Assembly (NCBI RefSeq): GCF_003576645.1
Contig: NC_044922.1
Coordinates: 5,280,536-5,344,535 of the forward strand
DNA length: 64,000 bases
Reading direction: 5' to 3'
Source: Ipomoea triloba
Taxonomy: Eukaryota > Streptophyta > Magnoliopsida > Solanales > Convolvulaceae
Shown here: piece after piece, positions 10,361 to 22,119 of the stretch
How the letters are laid out: every line of letters begins with the position of its first letter
How positions within the stretch are numbered: position 1 is the stretch's first letter
Translations under genes and position numbers: made by a program
The notes under the pieces: model-generated
The model's input: the letters and a program-made list of their open reading frames with translations, nothing else
Databases searched by the model: none
Told to the model about the DNA's origin: nothing

Positions 10361-10450
10361 ATCGCCAAGATCTTGTGGTCTAGTGACACCTTATGGAAGT
10401 GGTGAGCTGAATGCGATATTGACTCTTTACTTGCACAAAAATCTCTGCAT
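10361..10450 (+). repeat. SINE head fragment
   Basis: CTTGTGGTCTAGTGACACCT is an A-box-like start as in the SINEs at 6138 and 43493. The B-box region is degraded and the tail is missing. Confidence 0.5.
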
Positions 10451-10720
10451 GAAGCTACACAGAGAATGATCCGGACGTTGATCTAATCACATTTATCTTC
10501 TTTGCATAAAAATTCATGTTTGTGGGGCCCAGTCGGTTATTACTGAACCGTGCAGGCCACCATGTTTTTAGTTAAAGGAATCCTCACCTCATGTGCTTAA
10601 AGCCCCAGAAAATTCCATCCAAAATATCTCCCAAACCCAAAAAAAATATCTTCCACCATTCACCATTTCACCAGAACAACGTGGACCAAAAGTGGCGTCA
10701 AAACCTCTCTTTTCTTCTCC

Positions 10721-10737
10721 TTCTGGAACGTTCCGGA
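10721..10737 (+). promoter_or_regulatory. Heat-shock element upstream of DnaJ gene
   Basis: TTCTGGAACGTTCCGGA reads as TTC-nn-GAA-nn-TTC-nn-GA, that is three perfect alternating heat-shock pentamers plus a nearly complete fourth. It lies about 70 bp upstream of a TATA motif and 154 bp upstream of the DnaJ start codon, the usual place for heat-shock factor binding. This strongly suggests heat induction of the gene that follows. Confidence 0.75.
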
Positions 10738-10806
10738 CCTCCAAGCTTCCTTTTTTACGGTCCCCTTAGATATTTTGTATGAAACCCATCAACCGCCTCC
10801 TGTCAT

Positions 10807-10814
10807 CATATATA
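10807..10814 (+). promoter_or_regulatory. TATA box of DnaJ gene
   Basis: CATATATAC about 80 bp upstream of the ATG, with the heat-shock element directly upstream and a short AGAGAGAG-containing leader downstream. Confidence 0.55.
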
Positions 10815-10890
10815 CCCTTTCATCCATCTTTCATACCCGTCACATAATCCCACAGTGTCATAATTCGAAACAGAGAGAGTTTTTCGAAAA

Positions 10891-12301
10891 ATGGAGTCTT
10901 GTGGGGGGTCGTCCCCTTCGTATTACACCATTCTCGGCGTGAGCGAAGGGTCTTCTAACGAGGAACTACGCCGCGCGTATAGAAAACTCGCTATGCAATG
11001 GCACCCTGATAAATGGACCAAGAACCCGTCGTTGTTAGGGGAAGCCAAGCGGAGGTTTCAGCAGATTCAAGAAGCGTATTCCGGTAATTAAGGGGAAGGG
11101 AAAAGGTTTAGTTTGTATGATTCTCGCGATTGTATTGATTGGGGCTAATGTGTTGGGTTTTTAACAGTTTTGTCTGATCCGAGGAGGAGGACTCTGTACG
11201 ATGCTGGTTTGTATGATTCTCGCGAAGATGACGGCGAGGTTGAGGGATTCGCGGATTTTGTGCAGGAAATGGTGTCCCTCATGAAGGATGTTCGGAGAGA
11301 GGTGAGAATTGGAAGCAATTTTCCAGTTATAATCTGCAATTGCATTGTGTTTTCTTAATATGTAGTCTGGATTTTGTTTTTATCCCCAACAGGATGTCAA
11401 GATTAAGATGGTATAGATTAAGAATCAGTTATATTTGTGATACAGAGTTAGTACGACCCTCAATCTCTAAGTTATGCCCGAAGTAGTGATTTTAGTTTAG
11501 TTTCTCGGGGACTATTTCTACAATTGATACCTTAATAAAGTGACAGATTTGGTCATCCAGGACTAACCTGGACTAAATTTGTATCACCGGTATAACTGGA
11601 GAGCTAGAAATGTAATAGGAGTATGAAAATATCCTTGTTTTTGTCTTGGAAAAAGTTTAGACTTAATTTTCAACATTGAATGAATGAAATCTGCAAATAC
11701 TTTGTAGCATTAGTTCAGGCTAGGAGTTGGTGTAGCATTACTCTGTAGCTTTGTTTTACAGGAAGCCCCGATGTGCTCTGGGTGAAGTCTACCTTTAGCT
11801 TCAAAGAACCGAGGTAGGTTGGCAATAGACAATACCTGGCAGTCGAATTTGGAACCTTATGGTTACCAAGTTAACTCCCCAACTCCCGTGTCTGAGGCTG
11901 TTTGTGGTCATTGTTTTATACATGAGGTGATTCTCGGGCATTTGGTTGTCTGTCTGTTATATGGTCAGATCAAGATTCTGTTGCATTCTCTGTTTAAAGA
12001 ACATTTGGTGTTCTTAGGCTAATCTGTGATGAACTTGTGGGTTCAGGGCAAGACTTACAGCATGGAGGAGCTTCAAACCATGTTTTGGGACATGGCCAAG
12101 GGATTCGAGGTTCCAGAATGGCCGAATCTATCTCAGCCGCCAGTTCATCTCCAGTCGTCTTCTCAGTGGTTTTCGGGGGCCATGACTTTCAGTGAAGGCT
12201 CTGCAACTTCGAAGGGAGCTTCCGTGGATTCAAGCATGGCGGTTCCCTTCTTAGACTTCTCGTATTTGCAGATGCGCGGAGTAAATCCTTTCTGCAGATG
12301 A
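10891..12301 (+). CDS. Small DnaJ (HSP40, type III) chaperone-like protein
   Basis: Three exons, 10891-11083, 11168-11301 and 12047-12301, with GT-AG introns, give 193 residues. The J domain occupies about residues 11-80: [20 protein letters not shown], the catalytic HPD tripeptide at 38-40, then [16 protein letters not shown] across the first junction. There is no Gly/Phe-rich or zinc-finger region, hence type III. The C-terminal part ([20 protein letters not shown]) resembles the tail of short plant J proteins. J domains stimulate the ATPase of HSP70 partners, probably in cytosol or nucleus since no transit peptide is visible. The start is the first ATG after the TATA box and precedes the J domain closely. 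The third acceptor (TTCAG at 12042-12046) is the best in-frame choice; shifts of a few codons are possible. An upstream heat-shock element points to stress induction. Confidence 0.88.
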
Positions 12302-14324
12302 GGCATCATCGAGGGCGGGCTAGAAATAATGCAGTTAGGAGTAGAAGTGAAGCGAATTTGTAATGCCTTTCTTGCTCCTCCTGCCTCCTGTATATACCTT
12401 AGTTTTAGTTTTCCTTCCACTTTGAAGTAGGAAAGGTTGTTGTTTGGATTGTTTGTAGTTTAATCTTGCAGAAATGAAAGAGTTTCCAAGATTTTTGAGT
12501 TCAAACTGGATGTTAACTGCTGCACTATTATTATATTACTGATCAAGACTAATATAAGGGTGATATATATAAAAATAAAATCTAGTTATTCTTATACAAA
12601 GTCATGTTTGACATGTCTATTTAGGTGTATAGCTGTGATGCATATGGTTGTGTGGCATATAGTCCTTTCCAGTTGTGTGATTGTAGCCTTGTTGCAACTC
12701 CAAAGCCACCCTTTAAAACCTGTGGTCTTCATTTGAACCACACTATATTCCTTTCCATATACCATAGAAAAGATAGTAACACCTATCTATCCTATGCAGG
12801 GATCAGCCACTGAGGTAGGGATCAAGCATTAAATATAATTGTGTCGTTTTTATTCTAAAAATCAATTTTTATTTATTAGAAATCTCAATATTCTAAAGTA
12901 ATTCATCCAAGGTCCATGGCTGATTTTATTTTTACGTGCAATATGAACACCAAGTTACAATTAAATATTGGAGATGATGTCGTAGTCTCCATGACATATA
13001 AACTCAAAAGATGTTTGATATTGTCCAATAGTCAATTTAGAACAACGTACTCCAAGAATTCTCTATTCCAAATTTGTTAAGTGATAGGTATGTGTGATAC
13101 CATGCACCCAACATTGCACTACCAACCATATACAACCGACTAATGAACCTGACTTCCCTTCATTTCTATCACTTTCGAGTATAACTTTCACCACAATTTT
13201 TAATCAAGTTTCACTTAACATCAAATAGACTCTTTTCTTTTGTTAATATTAACCTCTTTCACTGACCTTATATATCAATTGAAAATTTGCCAATCAATAT
13301 ATAAAAGCACAATAAAATTTCAATTAAAACTCATAACATTGAATCAGAAAATTTTCACTAAAAAAGAATTTACTTAATACCTTACTTTCAGCAACCAAAT
13401 TGATTAAATTAATGTTGTTGTTGGCTTATCCCTATCAACCAAGTTTATCATGTCCTCAACGGATACATTTGGTGTGATTGTGAGCTGAAAACGATTTGTA
13501 GCCCATAATTTCTACGTTCTTCAAAGACCATGTGCTTGATGTTTATAGTTCGGTAAAGCAGACCAAAAGATGAGTTCTTTCCTTTCATGGTATTCATAAA
13601 CAAGTAATGAGTATTATGTGGAAAGTTCTTATTATATATTATATATGCAAATTATGGGCTGTCCATTATACCCTCTGCCCCAAACAGACTGCCAACAATG
13701 CATGTATCTTTTTCTTTTTTTTCTTTTTTTTTTAATGAAAAGTTGAAATATTTGATTGGTATGATAATTACGAAATATATTCAAGCTTTTTAAATTTATA
13801 AATTTATATTTATTTCCGATAAATTTATTTTTTTAAAAATACAATTTTTATGTAAAAAAGTAAAAGATATTTGTATAATTCTATTTGAAAAGTCGTCACT
13901 TTGGTACAGTACATGAAATAGAAATTATAAATATATTAATAAAATTAAATAAAAATATTACACAAACAAGAACGTAGCTAAAATTAATATTTTACAAAAC
14001 CTATGTATTTTGTAGAGAAAAAAAAAAGGATTAAAGTTATACGGAGTATATCTTTAGCCTCTTGATCTAATCAAAAACGAAAAGAGAAACAAAATTAGAC
14101 AGAAAATATTCCGTTAAACAGTTTATATTCTCTTCCCACCTAAAAACTTAAATAATAATAAATAAATAAATAAATAAGTCAAGACCTTGGGGTGGGCTTG
14201 GGGGATATGAATATGTGATCCACGTTCATGATCAAATAAGCGAATATGTACATTGACTTCAAAATTCAACAATGTCAAAAGAAATAAATTTTTACACAAA
14301 TTAAATAACGACTATCATGTCAAG
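12302..14324. other. AT-rich spacer, no gene seen
   Basis: Contains the 3' flank of the DnaJ gene and long A/T-rich tracts, including an AAAT microsatellite near 14155-14178. No protein-like frame or delimited transposon was found. Confidence 0.5.
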
Positions 14325-14929
14325 CACTTTGTGCTCAAATAGCATGTCACATGGGAGGTCATGAGATCAAGACTCAGACACTTTATGGCTATCATCCTCT
14401 AATTAAAGATATGATGTAGTTTATTTTCATAGATATTGCGGGCATTTTCTAAACCATGTTTGTCTAGAATTATTGTCTTTTGGTATTTTTTTCCATATAA
14501 TATACAAAAATAAATAAATAACTTCCAATGACAATGACATCATAAATATAGGAACAATGTTAAAGTAAACCACCAAACTGCATAAATAAATAACTTCCGA
14601 GGACAATCCGGGCCGGTTTTTTATTTGTGTGGCCCTGTGCAGATAAATAAGTGAGACCCTATCAAAGTATAAATAAACTGCGAATTGAAAAAAATTGCAA
14701 AGAGAAAAATACAAAAAATCTAATTTTGAGCCAATATAATCACAAATACATATAATAACTATTAGTGCAGGACTGGACTAGGGACCCCCAAAATTTTGGA
14801 TCCCCGTGCAGTCGCACATCTTGCACGCCCTAAACTCCGACCCTGATGATAATGACATCATAAAAATATAGGAACAATGTTAAAATAAACCACCAAACTG
14901 CAGGCAAAAATACTACAGAGTATAAATTT
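14325..14929. repeat. SINE-like head and a split 55-bp repeat around an insertion
   Basis: About 14327-14400 resembles a second tRNA-like SINE head type (TTTGTGCTCAAATAGCATGT, then GAGATCAAGACTC). ATGACATCATAAATATAGGA and the following ~35 bp occur at 14530 and again at 14851, bracketing GC-richer sequence (about 14600-14840: GGGCCGGTTTTTTATTTGTG ... CCCCGTGCAGTCGCAC). This looks like an inserted element with duplicated flank; the class is uncertain. Confidence 0.4.
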
Positions 14930-15656
14930 GTTAATTAAGTCCATGAACAATCCAAAATCATGTAATTAAATTAAAAATAATTTGTTAAACCGACAATTTT
15001 AAATAAAATAAAAATAAAAAATAAAAACGCATCCCATCTTCTTCATCGATCAGAGATGAAGAAACCTTCTTCACCTCTAGCCTGGAGAAAAAGAACTTGG
15101 CCCTGTTTGGTAAATGGTTGTTGGCTGATTGGTTTGGCTATTTGGATTAGAAGGTATGATTTGTTGATAATATTAGCTGATTGTAGAAAATTGTTTGATA
15201 AATTAGCTGTTAGCTGATAGGTGATTGGTATAATTTCTTTTCTCAAAAAGCTAGTTGAAAAAGCTGCTTTGAGTAGTCTTTTGAATTTTAGCATTTTGGA
15301 GTTACAAAAAACTTATTACCAAACAATTAATAGTAGTCAAATAAGCCAAAATTGGCTGATAGGCTGATTATTTACTAAACAGGACACTTTTCTTCATCTC
15401 TAGCTAGAGGCAATTCAAAAGATTGAGGTTTCTTCGACTCCAAGTTGGAGACAAAAAACTTTTCTTCATCTCCGACCGGAGACAAATAGGGAGAGATAGT
15501 TTTTTCTTTTAAATTGTTTTTAAAATTTAATTTTATATAAAATAAATTTAAATAATAATTTTTCAATGGAAGTCGCTACCAATATCAGTAGGACATGTTA
15601 ATTTTGGTTAATTATATGATTTTGAATGGTTCAATGACTCAATTGTAATTTTTTGA
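14930..15656. mobile_element. Foldback MITE with internal palindrome array (copy C), split by another MITE
   Basis: The left arm has AAGTCCATGAACAATCCAAA; the reverse complement of the right arm reads GAGTCATTGAACCATTCAAA, with the similarity continuing for about 60 bp. The centre holds short palindromes such as CTCCGACCGGAG, CTCCAAGTTGGAG and CTCTAGCTAGAG, the same architecture as copy A (512) and copy B (36384). A second MITE (15101-15384) has inserted between the palindromes. Confidence 0.6.
15101..15384. mobile_element. Short MITE with CCCTGTTTGGTAAAT termini
   Basis: Termini CCCTGTTTGGTAAAT and ATTTACTAAACAGGA are imperfect inverted repeats about 280 bp apart, with GGCTGATTGG-type sub-terminal repeats. 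Another copy of the family lies at 18269-18520. Nested within the foldback element at 14930-15656. Non-coding; superfamily uncertain since no clear target duplication is visible. Confidence 0.7.
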
Positions 15657-16424
15657 GTTGAATGATTTAATTACATTTTCGTGTACATATAATTCGGTGC
15701 TATATTTGAGTATTATTTTCAAAAATATATTTCATTTTTTATGTACTTTCTCAACCAAATGAAGCACAAAGAGTCAACAGTTTCTCCACTGAAGCTCGAA
15801 CCAACTCTCATCATCCATGTGAGAATGTTAACCGAAACACCAGATGCCACTAAACCACAAGATCTTTGAATTGTGAACAAGTTTATTAAACTATGACCCA
15901 ATTAAATTTTCGTGTAGTGTAATTCAGTAGCTTATTTGTGCATTATTATAAAAATATATTTTATCTAACTAAATTACAATGAACAATATTTAATAAAAAT
16001 ATTCTTCATTATATTCTTCTCCAATTATTAAGATTGCCCTGATCTTTTTCATGACCAAGTTTAATTTATTAAACTAAGCTAGATAGATTATCATTCAATT
16101 AGGTAATGGCACAATCATTGAAATTAAGGACGTAATGCACATGCAACTTCCTTTTCATGAGAATATTTTTTTTTTCTAGAGGAAACTTAATGGTTGCATT
16201 TAAAAATTTTGGACATGAATGCTAGTAGTCTAGCTAGTCACATATATATAATTAATAATTAGCCCAACTATAGACATATATACATTGACACAATTAAGCT
16301 AAGCAAACCTATAATATATTAAAGCGAGCTTAAATAATGGTGGGGACATTGCCGACCATACACATGGAGGCCGGTATTTAGATACTTTGATTGGCTTGAA
16401 CATTAAGCAAATTCCATACATGCA
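15657..16424. other. AT-rich spacer with one minus-strand SINE head
   Basis: About 15760-15870 on the minus strand has the SINE head pattern (CTTGTGGTTTAGTGGCATCT, GGTTCGAGCTTCAGTGG). The rest is AT-rich with no gene seen. Confidence 0.5.
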
Positions 16425-16605
16425 AGAATATATATAATGCATCATTTCACATTGGTCTATACATACATGCATGCATATACAACATGCTAGAATATAGTGC
16501 ACCATTCACACTATTGGTTTATTCATACATACATGATACATGCAACATGCTAAAATATAATGCATCATTTCACACTTGGTGTGTATACATACATACACAC
16601 ATGTG
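16425..16605. repeat. Degenerate tandem repeat, about 60-bp unit, three copies
   Basis: Units share AATGCATCATTTCACA, ATACATACATGC and CAACATGCTA(A/G)AATATA. The last unit ends in an ACATACACACATGTGTGTATGT palindrome-like stretch. Confidence 0.6.
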
Positions 16606-17420
16606 TGTATGTATGTGTTATAATAGCTTTTATGAAACTTATGCGTATCATGTTTTGTACTGATTATTATTATACTTTTCGATCTCGTAATCCTTTATCA
16701 AAGTGAAAATATGTCGTGAATAAGACATGATGATGACATGTTGTAAATAAAAAGATTAAACTATGTGTCATGGATAAGCGTTTGAAGTTAACATAGTTGA
16801 CTCATATATATAAGTATTTTATTAAAGAGAAATTCTTAATTAGTAATAGTTCACTGAAAGAAAAACATATTGACTAATCTGATTAAGTTCATATCAGTCT
16901 TTGTACATATACTCCACCTTTAGATCTAATAATATAAGCAGGAATCTTGTGGGTACCTGGCGCTAGTCCTTTCACATAAGTCTTTATACATGTATCCCAC
17001 CTATAGACGTAATATAAGCAAGAGAATGCTTGTGGGCACTCGTCACTACCTCTTTTTACCTAAGATGTCATTGAATTACCATGATTTATTTTTTCATTAT
17101 CATGTCACATTAAGTGTGGACCTTTAGAGTCAGAGAATTTTGACTTTTATAGACAAAATATAACCAAGAATGGGTCATTACGTGGGAAAGCCAAGTGTAA
17201 TAAGTTTAGAAATTCCTTAGTTTCACATTTCTCATAGTTGCCCAAGAGGAGCCCAAAATAGTCATTTCACACAATCATGCACGTAGAGGAAACGTAAACG
17301 AACCCCCCTCCAAAGGGACTTCTTTCTTCTTGATTCACTCATTTTTATTGACTCTCCAAGCCATTAAGTCACCTTACACCTACTATATACCCATCACCAT
17401 ATCTTCCTTCTAAGCTACAC
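16606..17420. other. Spacer and promoter region of proline-rich gene
   Basis: Holds a degenerate two-fold repeat at about 16890-17050 (CATAAGTCTTTATACATG and AATATAAGCA versions). No gene. The last few hundred bases form the upstream region of the gene at 17490. Confidence 0.45.
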
Positions 17421-17428
17421 AACCCACT

Positions 17429-17435
17429 TATAAAA
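17429..17435 (+). promoter_or_regulatory. TATA box of proline-rich protein gene
   Basis: TATAAAA lies 55 bp upstream of the ATG at 17490; the short leader is C-rich (CCACTCCCTACCCATCTCC). Confidence 0.6.
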
Positions 17436-17489
17436 CCACTCCCTACCCATCTCCGGCAAGAGATCCGATCTCCGATCACCGCCCTCGCG

Positions 17490-17897
17490 ATGCCGCGCCT
17501 CGCCGTCTTTCTCCTCCTCGCGGTGGCAGCTTTGACCATCCCCACCACCCACGGATTAAACCCACGAAAACTCGACGACACCACCGGCGAGAACAAGTGC
17601 GGCGGCTGCCCTTGCAACAACCCGTGCCCCGTCCCATCGCCACCGCCGCCTCCTCCGGCGCTGCCGCCGCCCTCGCCGCCGCCGCCGAAGAAACCGCCGA
17701 GCAGCTACTGCCCTCCTCCGCCCGGCGGCGGCTACGTGCCCAGCGGGCCCACCACGCCCAACAACCAATACATATACTTCAACGGCCCTCCCGGCAACTT
17801 ATACCCGGTTGACCAGTACTTTTCCGGCGCCGGTAAGCCCGGATTTTCCCTCTTGATCGCCGGAGCTTTCTTGGGGGTTCTTGCTCTCTACTGGTGA
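17490..17897 (+). CDS. Small secreted proline-rich (HRGP-like) protein, probable GPI anchor
   Basis: A single exon of 135 codons. Residues 1-22 are a signal peptide (MPRLAVFLLLAVAALTIPTT, cleavage near HG-L). A cysteine cluster follows (CGGCPCNNPC at 37-46), then a proline tract with SP3-SP6 blocks (about 49-80) like those of extensins, then a Tyr/Gly-rich part (YVPSGP, YIYFNGPPGN). Residues 118-135 form a hydrophobic tail ending in Trp; with small residues SGAG just before it, this looks like a GPI-anchor signal. Known of the family: prolines in such tracts are hydroxylated and arabinosylated, and the proteins associate with cell wall or plasma membrane. A paralogue of similar design is at 34595. 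Codons are strikingly GC-rich against an AT-rich background, which supports a real gene. Exact function is unknown. Confidence 0.8.
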   Translation: MPRLAVFLLLAVAALTIPTTHGLNPRKLDDTTGENKCGGCPCNNPCPVPSPPPPPPALPPPSPPPPKKPPSSYCPPPPGGGYVPSGPTTPNNQYIYFNGPPGNLYPVDQYFSGAGKPGFSLLIAGAFLGVLALYW

Positions 17898-18268
17898 AGA
17901 ATCTCCGGCTAGAATTATGAAGATAAAGATCTTCGTACGTGGTACTATGAAGAAAACAGGAAATTAATTAGTTTCTCCAAAGTTTCTAATCCTCATTAGG
18001 TTGGTTCCACCATTTCCTTAATTTCTCCGTGTAATAATTCCAATTAACAACCCTTTTATGTTACTTGTATTTTTATTTTTTTTATAATAATTTTCCAGTT
18101 TGTGGTCTATCATATCCTTATTGCGTTCTCATCTTGATAAAGGGAATATGATTCTCTTTTAACTAGCGTCCACTTCTTCAATGGAGTAATTTTTTATTCC
18201 TATAATTTTCGATTCTTATTCCCTTTCCCCTTTTACCCATAATAAAAGTTTGATCGCGAAATTAGAGT
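17898..18268. other. 3' flank of the proline-rich gene, no further gene seen
   Basis: A T-rich probable 3' UTR with AATAA-like motifs near 18031-18050, followed by spacer. Confidence 0.45.
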
Positions 18269-18520
18269 GTTTGGTAAATAGATGCAGTTGGTTAATTGAA
18301 TTAGTAAATTTGATTAGTTAATTGTAGAAAAATATTTGGTAGATTAATCGATAGCGCCCTGATTTCATGCAAAATGACTTTCTCAGAAAGTTAATTGGAA
18401 AAACTACTTTAAACACCTTTTAAATTTTAATATTTTTGAACAATAAGTTGTTACAAAATATTAATGATTGGACAAAATTCCAGTTATAAATAGAGAATAG
18501 GTAATTTGGTATAATAGTTT
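18269..18520. mobile_element. Decayed MITE, same family as 15101-15384
   Basis: Begins GTGTTTGGTAAATAGATG and shares internal blocks with the 15.1-kb copy: TTTCTCA(G/A)AAAG, GGAAAAACTACTTTAA, TTTTAATATTTTTGAACAAT and a second half with AATTCCAGTT. The right terminus is badly degraded. Confidence 0.55.
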
Positions 18521-20160
18521 TAAGGCTCTTAATCAATTCTTCTTTTTGAAGGATTCTAGAATTAATTCAGTGGTAATTTAAGAAAATTTAATTACTTTTT
18601 AAGCTAGCATTTAAGTCTTCTTCAAATCGTTACAAGTTTCAATTCCCAATTGGTGTAAAGGTTTGCCTTTTGCTATTTAGGGTCCCCACCACTTTTAGGT
18701 GTGGTGTCCTAATTAAGGAATGTCATAATCCATATAAGAAAAATAATTTAAATTCATCATATATAGGCAGTTCTTATCTTATGTTGATAATGATCATTTT
18801 CTCTTAATAGTATGTCTCTATCTAATCTTTATAGCATTCATTTAACTAGTAACAATTTGGCATTTCTAGAGGCAAGGGATCTAGACAAAGAATTCCACCT
18901 TAAACAATTGTTACACCATTTGAATAATTAGATGACCAGTTTTGAAAAGTTTTCATCATAATCACATACAATTTTAAATAAAATCTCTTTATCTAAAAAT
19001 ATGACACTTTTTTTTTTTGAAAACGAAATAGGACACTTATTCTGCCGTTATTTAGAAAACTAAATCATTTTAATAATTAAGAATTGACTATAGAGTTGAA
19101 ATTAAAGATCCTGATTCAGCCGTTCTCACTATCCTCTCTAGTATCCAATATACTGAAAAAATTGTATAAATTATGAAACTTTTATACGTTACTAAATAAA
19201 AAATTGGGCTTATAGTTTATTTGGCATAAAGATAAGTAGTAACTAGACTATTAAATCCTTTATAAATGAAGAATATTTTGAACTAGTCCTCTTTTCAAGT
19301 TGAAAAAGGCTATGACGTACTATGTAACAAAAAGTGGAGATGAGTTATGATGTTTGAAGAGCTAATCTCCATATATTATTTACCATGAAAGAAAATTGAA
19401 AAAAGTTTAGATTAGATAAATAAAAGGATGGGACAGTAATCGATGGGCCAATACTTGGGACAAGAGAGTTTTGCAAGTCAAGTTAAACTTTGCAGCACTG
19501 AAACAAAGGCACCCACTTTATATACATTATACATAGATAGGGGAGGGAGGCCGGATTCAAATGTACCATGGGTTTTCTAAAAAAAATAATAAATAAATAA
19601 ATAAAAGTAAGGATGGATCACAGTCGTTTATTAGGTTCATAAATAGTTAAATACTCATAGTCAATATTCGAGGGTGTGTACCGAACAAACGTTGTTTATG
19701 TGTAAAAGCCTGCGAATCATACAAGAAATTAAATTAGACTAAAGAGACTCTATGTGATGGATTCGATTGAGAAAATGTAGACAAAAATAAAACTTGTAAC
19801 ATTCGAATACAAGTTTAATAGTTGAAAATTTCATTAGAAAAAATTAAAATTTTAAGAATTTAAGTGGTAAAATTATTATAATTCACCAATCATTTTGATA
19901 ATTTATTCATCTGTGAGATGGAAACAATTGGAGAAGGTTCCAAACTTTTCTACAATCAAGATTTTTTATGTCAGATGTGTCAGGAGTTGTTAAAGGATGA
20001 TCAGATCAACCTTGGGTATATCAACAAGAGGACGATGGGTCCCAGTCTCTACTTTGATGTGTCAAGCCACCATTTGATTTGTTGGCCCTGTCTCATTGAA
20101 CAAAAGTTGGGTTCCTTAATTTAATGTTTGGTTATTTTGTTTAACCCATTTGTTATTTGT
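18521..20160. other. AT-rich spacer, no gene I can support
   Basis: The one coding-like piece is a 68-codon frame at 19918-20124 (plus), with several cysteines and no recognisable domain; I do not call it a gene. The rest is AT-rich without clear repeats. Confidence 0.4.
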
Positions 20161-20165
20161 ATCCT

Positions 20166-20210
20166 GTGGGTGGGGTGGGGTGGGGGGTGGGGGAGGAGAG
20201 GTGGGTGGGT
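20166..20210 (+). repeat. G-rich tract, possible G-quadruplex
   Basis: GTGGGGTGGGGTGGGG continues into GGTGGGGGAGGAGAGGTGGG: at least five runs of three or more Gs with one- or two-base loops, enough for an intramolecular quadruplex. Confidence 0.6.
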
Positions 20211-20798
20211 TTTCTTGAGCCTTATCTGGGCATAGTCTTTCGGGGTGGAAATTATTAGAAGTTGGAAGTTTTTAAAATTCACTAAACTAGCTGTTATACT
20301 ACAAGACAATGGTGATTTAAGTAGTTGATTTGATGTTTAAACAAATTGATGGGTGTAACATGCATCTTATTTCCAGCACAAATTTGGATAACTCTTGTTA
20401 CATATGTCCTTAGTTGTCTTATGTTATTGGTAAGAAAGGTTAGGTACCAAACATTTTCAAGATTTACTATAGCAACAATTCCATAAAGGAATAGTTTAAT
20501 AAGTTTTAAATTATTAAACTTTTATCTTAAAACGGTTGTTAAAAAGTTAATTTGATGTGTTCACTTTACTTTATGTTTATTGATATTGATTTACTGGTAT
20601 TTTTCTATTACTTGATAAATATTCATCTAAAATAATATCAAAGAAAATTCAATGAAAATTACTTTAATGATCTCGAATTTCCTATTCCATTTCAGAAGGA
20701 AAACAAAAAGCAACATTTCTCAACCATTAAAAAGAAAATGGTCCATTAGAAAAAGAAAGGTAACCTCTTTTTAAAAAAAATAAAAATAAAAAATTTCT

Positions 20799-20801
<3 letters not shown>

Positions 20802-20832
<31 letters not shown>
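20802..20832. repeat. TA microsatellite
   Basis: About fifteen TA units. Confidence 0.9.
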
Positions 20833-20838
<6 letters not shown>

Positions 20839-22108
20839 AAATGACACTTTTTCCCTCTGAATTATATGGTTAAAGCGTTTTTACCCCTTGAATTGTTACA
20901 TTGCCATCTCAGTTATTTTAAAAGTGATGATTTTTTCACATTTTTTATTAAATGAACATTTTGACCCTTAAAATAAGTATTGTTTTTCTTTATTTTTGTT
21001 TCCAACAAATTATTGCATGCTTATATGTGAGAATTAGAATAAATGTGAAAAACTACATATACTATTTGTAAATATTATAATTATAATTTTTAACTAATAC
21101 TAGTAATATTTAGAGATCTCCACGGTTTGATTAATTAGAACTGAAGTGGACATTATAGTATCCAAACTGAAATCGAAATCGTAGGGATGATTTTGGTTGC
21201 GGTTCATAACCGGAACCCAAAAGATTTTGATTTTGGAAAATTATAAATCGGAATTGCTTCCCGTTCTAAACCGGGAAAAAAATTATTAAAAAATATTGAA
21301 TTTGGATTATTTGAAAAATAGAAAATAAATTTAAAAAAAAAAGGTCCAAACTGGTGATTAAAATCAGAACTGTCAGTTTATCATTTTTTAAAATTGTGAA
21401 TCATCTATTTGGAATCGGAACCACTCTCATATTTAGTAACATTAATATTAATGTTATAATTATTTAGCATTAATAAATTATTTGTGTTTAAATCTTAATT
21501 TTGTTACTAGCATTAACTTAAAATTATAATTAAAATATTTACAAATGGTGTTTGCTCTTTTTTCTTCTTCTTCTTCTTCTTCTTCTTCTTCTTCTTCTTC
21601 TTTTTTTTTTTTTTTTTTGCATTTTTTCTGCCCCCCACATATAAGCAATGATTTGTTGGTAAACAAAAATAAATGAAATACTTATTTTAATAGAAAAGGA
21701 AAAAAAACTATCTCTTTTACAATAATTGACGGGATAATATGGACACATGAACAATTCAAAGTGTAAAAATACTACAACAATATAATTCAGAGAAAAAAGT
21801 ATCATTTTCTTATATATATTTTAAAATTATTTTATTCGCAATGTTATAATGTGAAACCTAGACTTCTTAAAAAGAAAAATCAATAGCTTTCTACTTAAAT
21901 GTTCATGAATGTTCATGAAAGACTTTAGCTTTTTTATGATCAATGCAATAAAGCAAAACAATGCTACTACGAACTTTCAAACCAATGAATAATTAATATA
22001 ATACAATTACAATCTCTTTTAATTTATACATACACTAATATAATAATCAGCTTAAAGTATAACATCTCCAGATTAATGCATGAAAACTAAATATATAAAC
22101 AAAAAAAA
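20833..22108. other. AT-rich spacer with CTT microsatellite
   Basis: A (TTC)n run at about 21561-21600 followed by a T-run. No gene; the frames across it encode only Lys/Glu or Arg homopolymers. Confidence 0.6.
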
Positions 22109-22119
22109 AAAAGAAAAAA

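Noticed and set aside
10591..10782. 63-codon frame upstream of the DnaJ gene
   Set aside because: Covers the heat-shock element and lies in the promoter; no protein-like motif.
11819..12022. 67-codon frame in the second DnaJ intron
   Set aside because: No similarity to the J protein, out of phase with the exon-exon frame, and not needed for a continuous product.
19918..20124. 68-codon frame METIGEGSKLFYNQDF...
   Set aside because: Has an ATG and several cysteines but no recognisable domain, no promoter evidence and no neighbouring exon that I could join.
21478..21805. Glu/Lys-rich and Arg-rich frames
   Set aside because: Translation of a CTT microsatellite.
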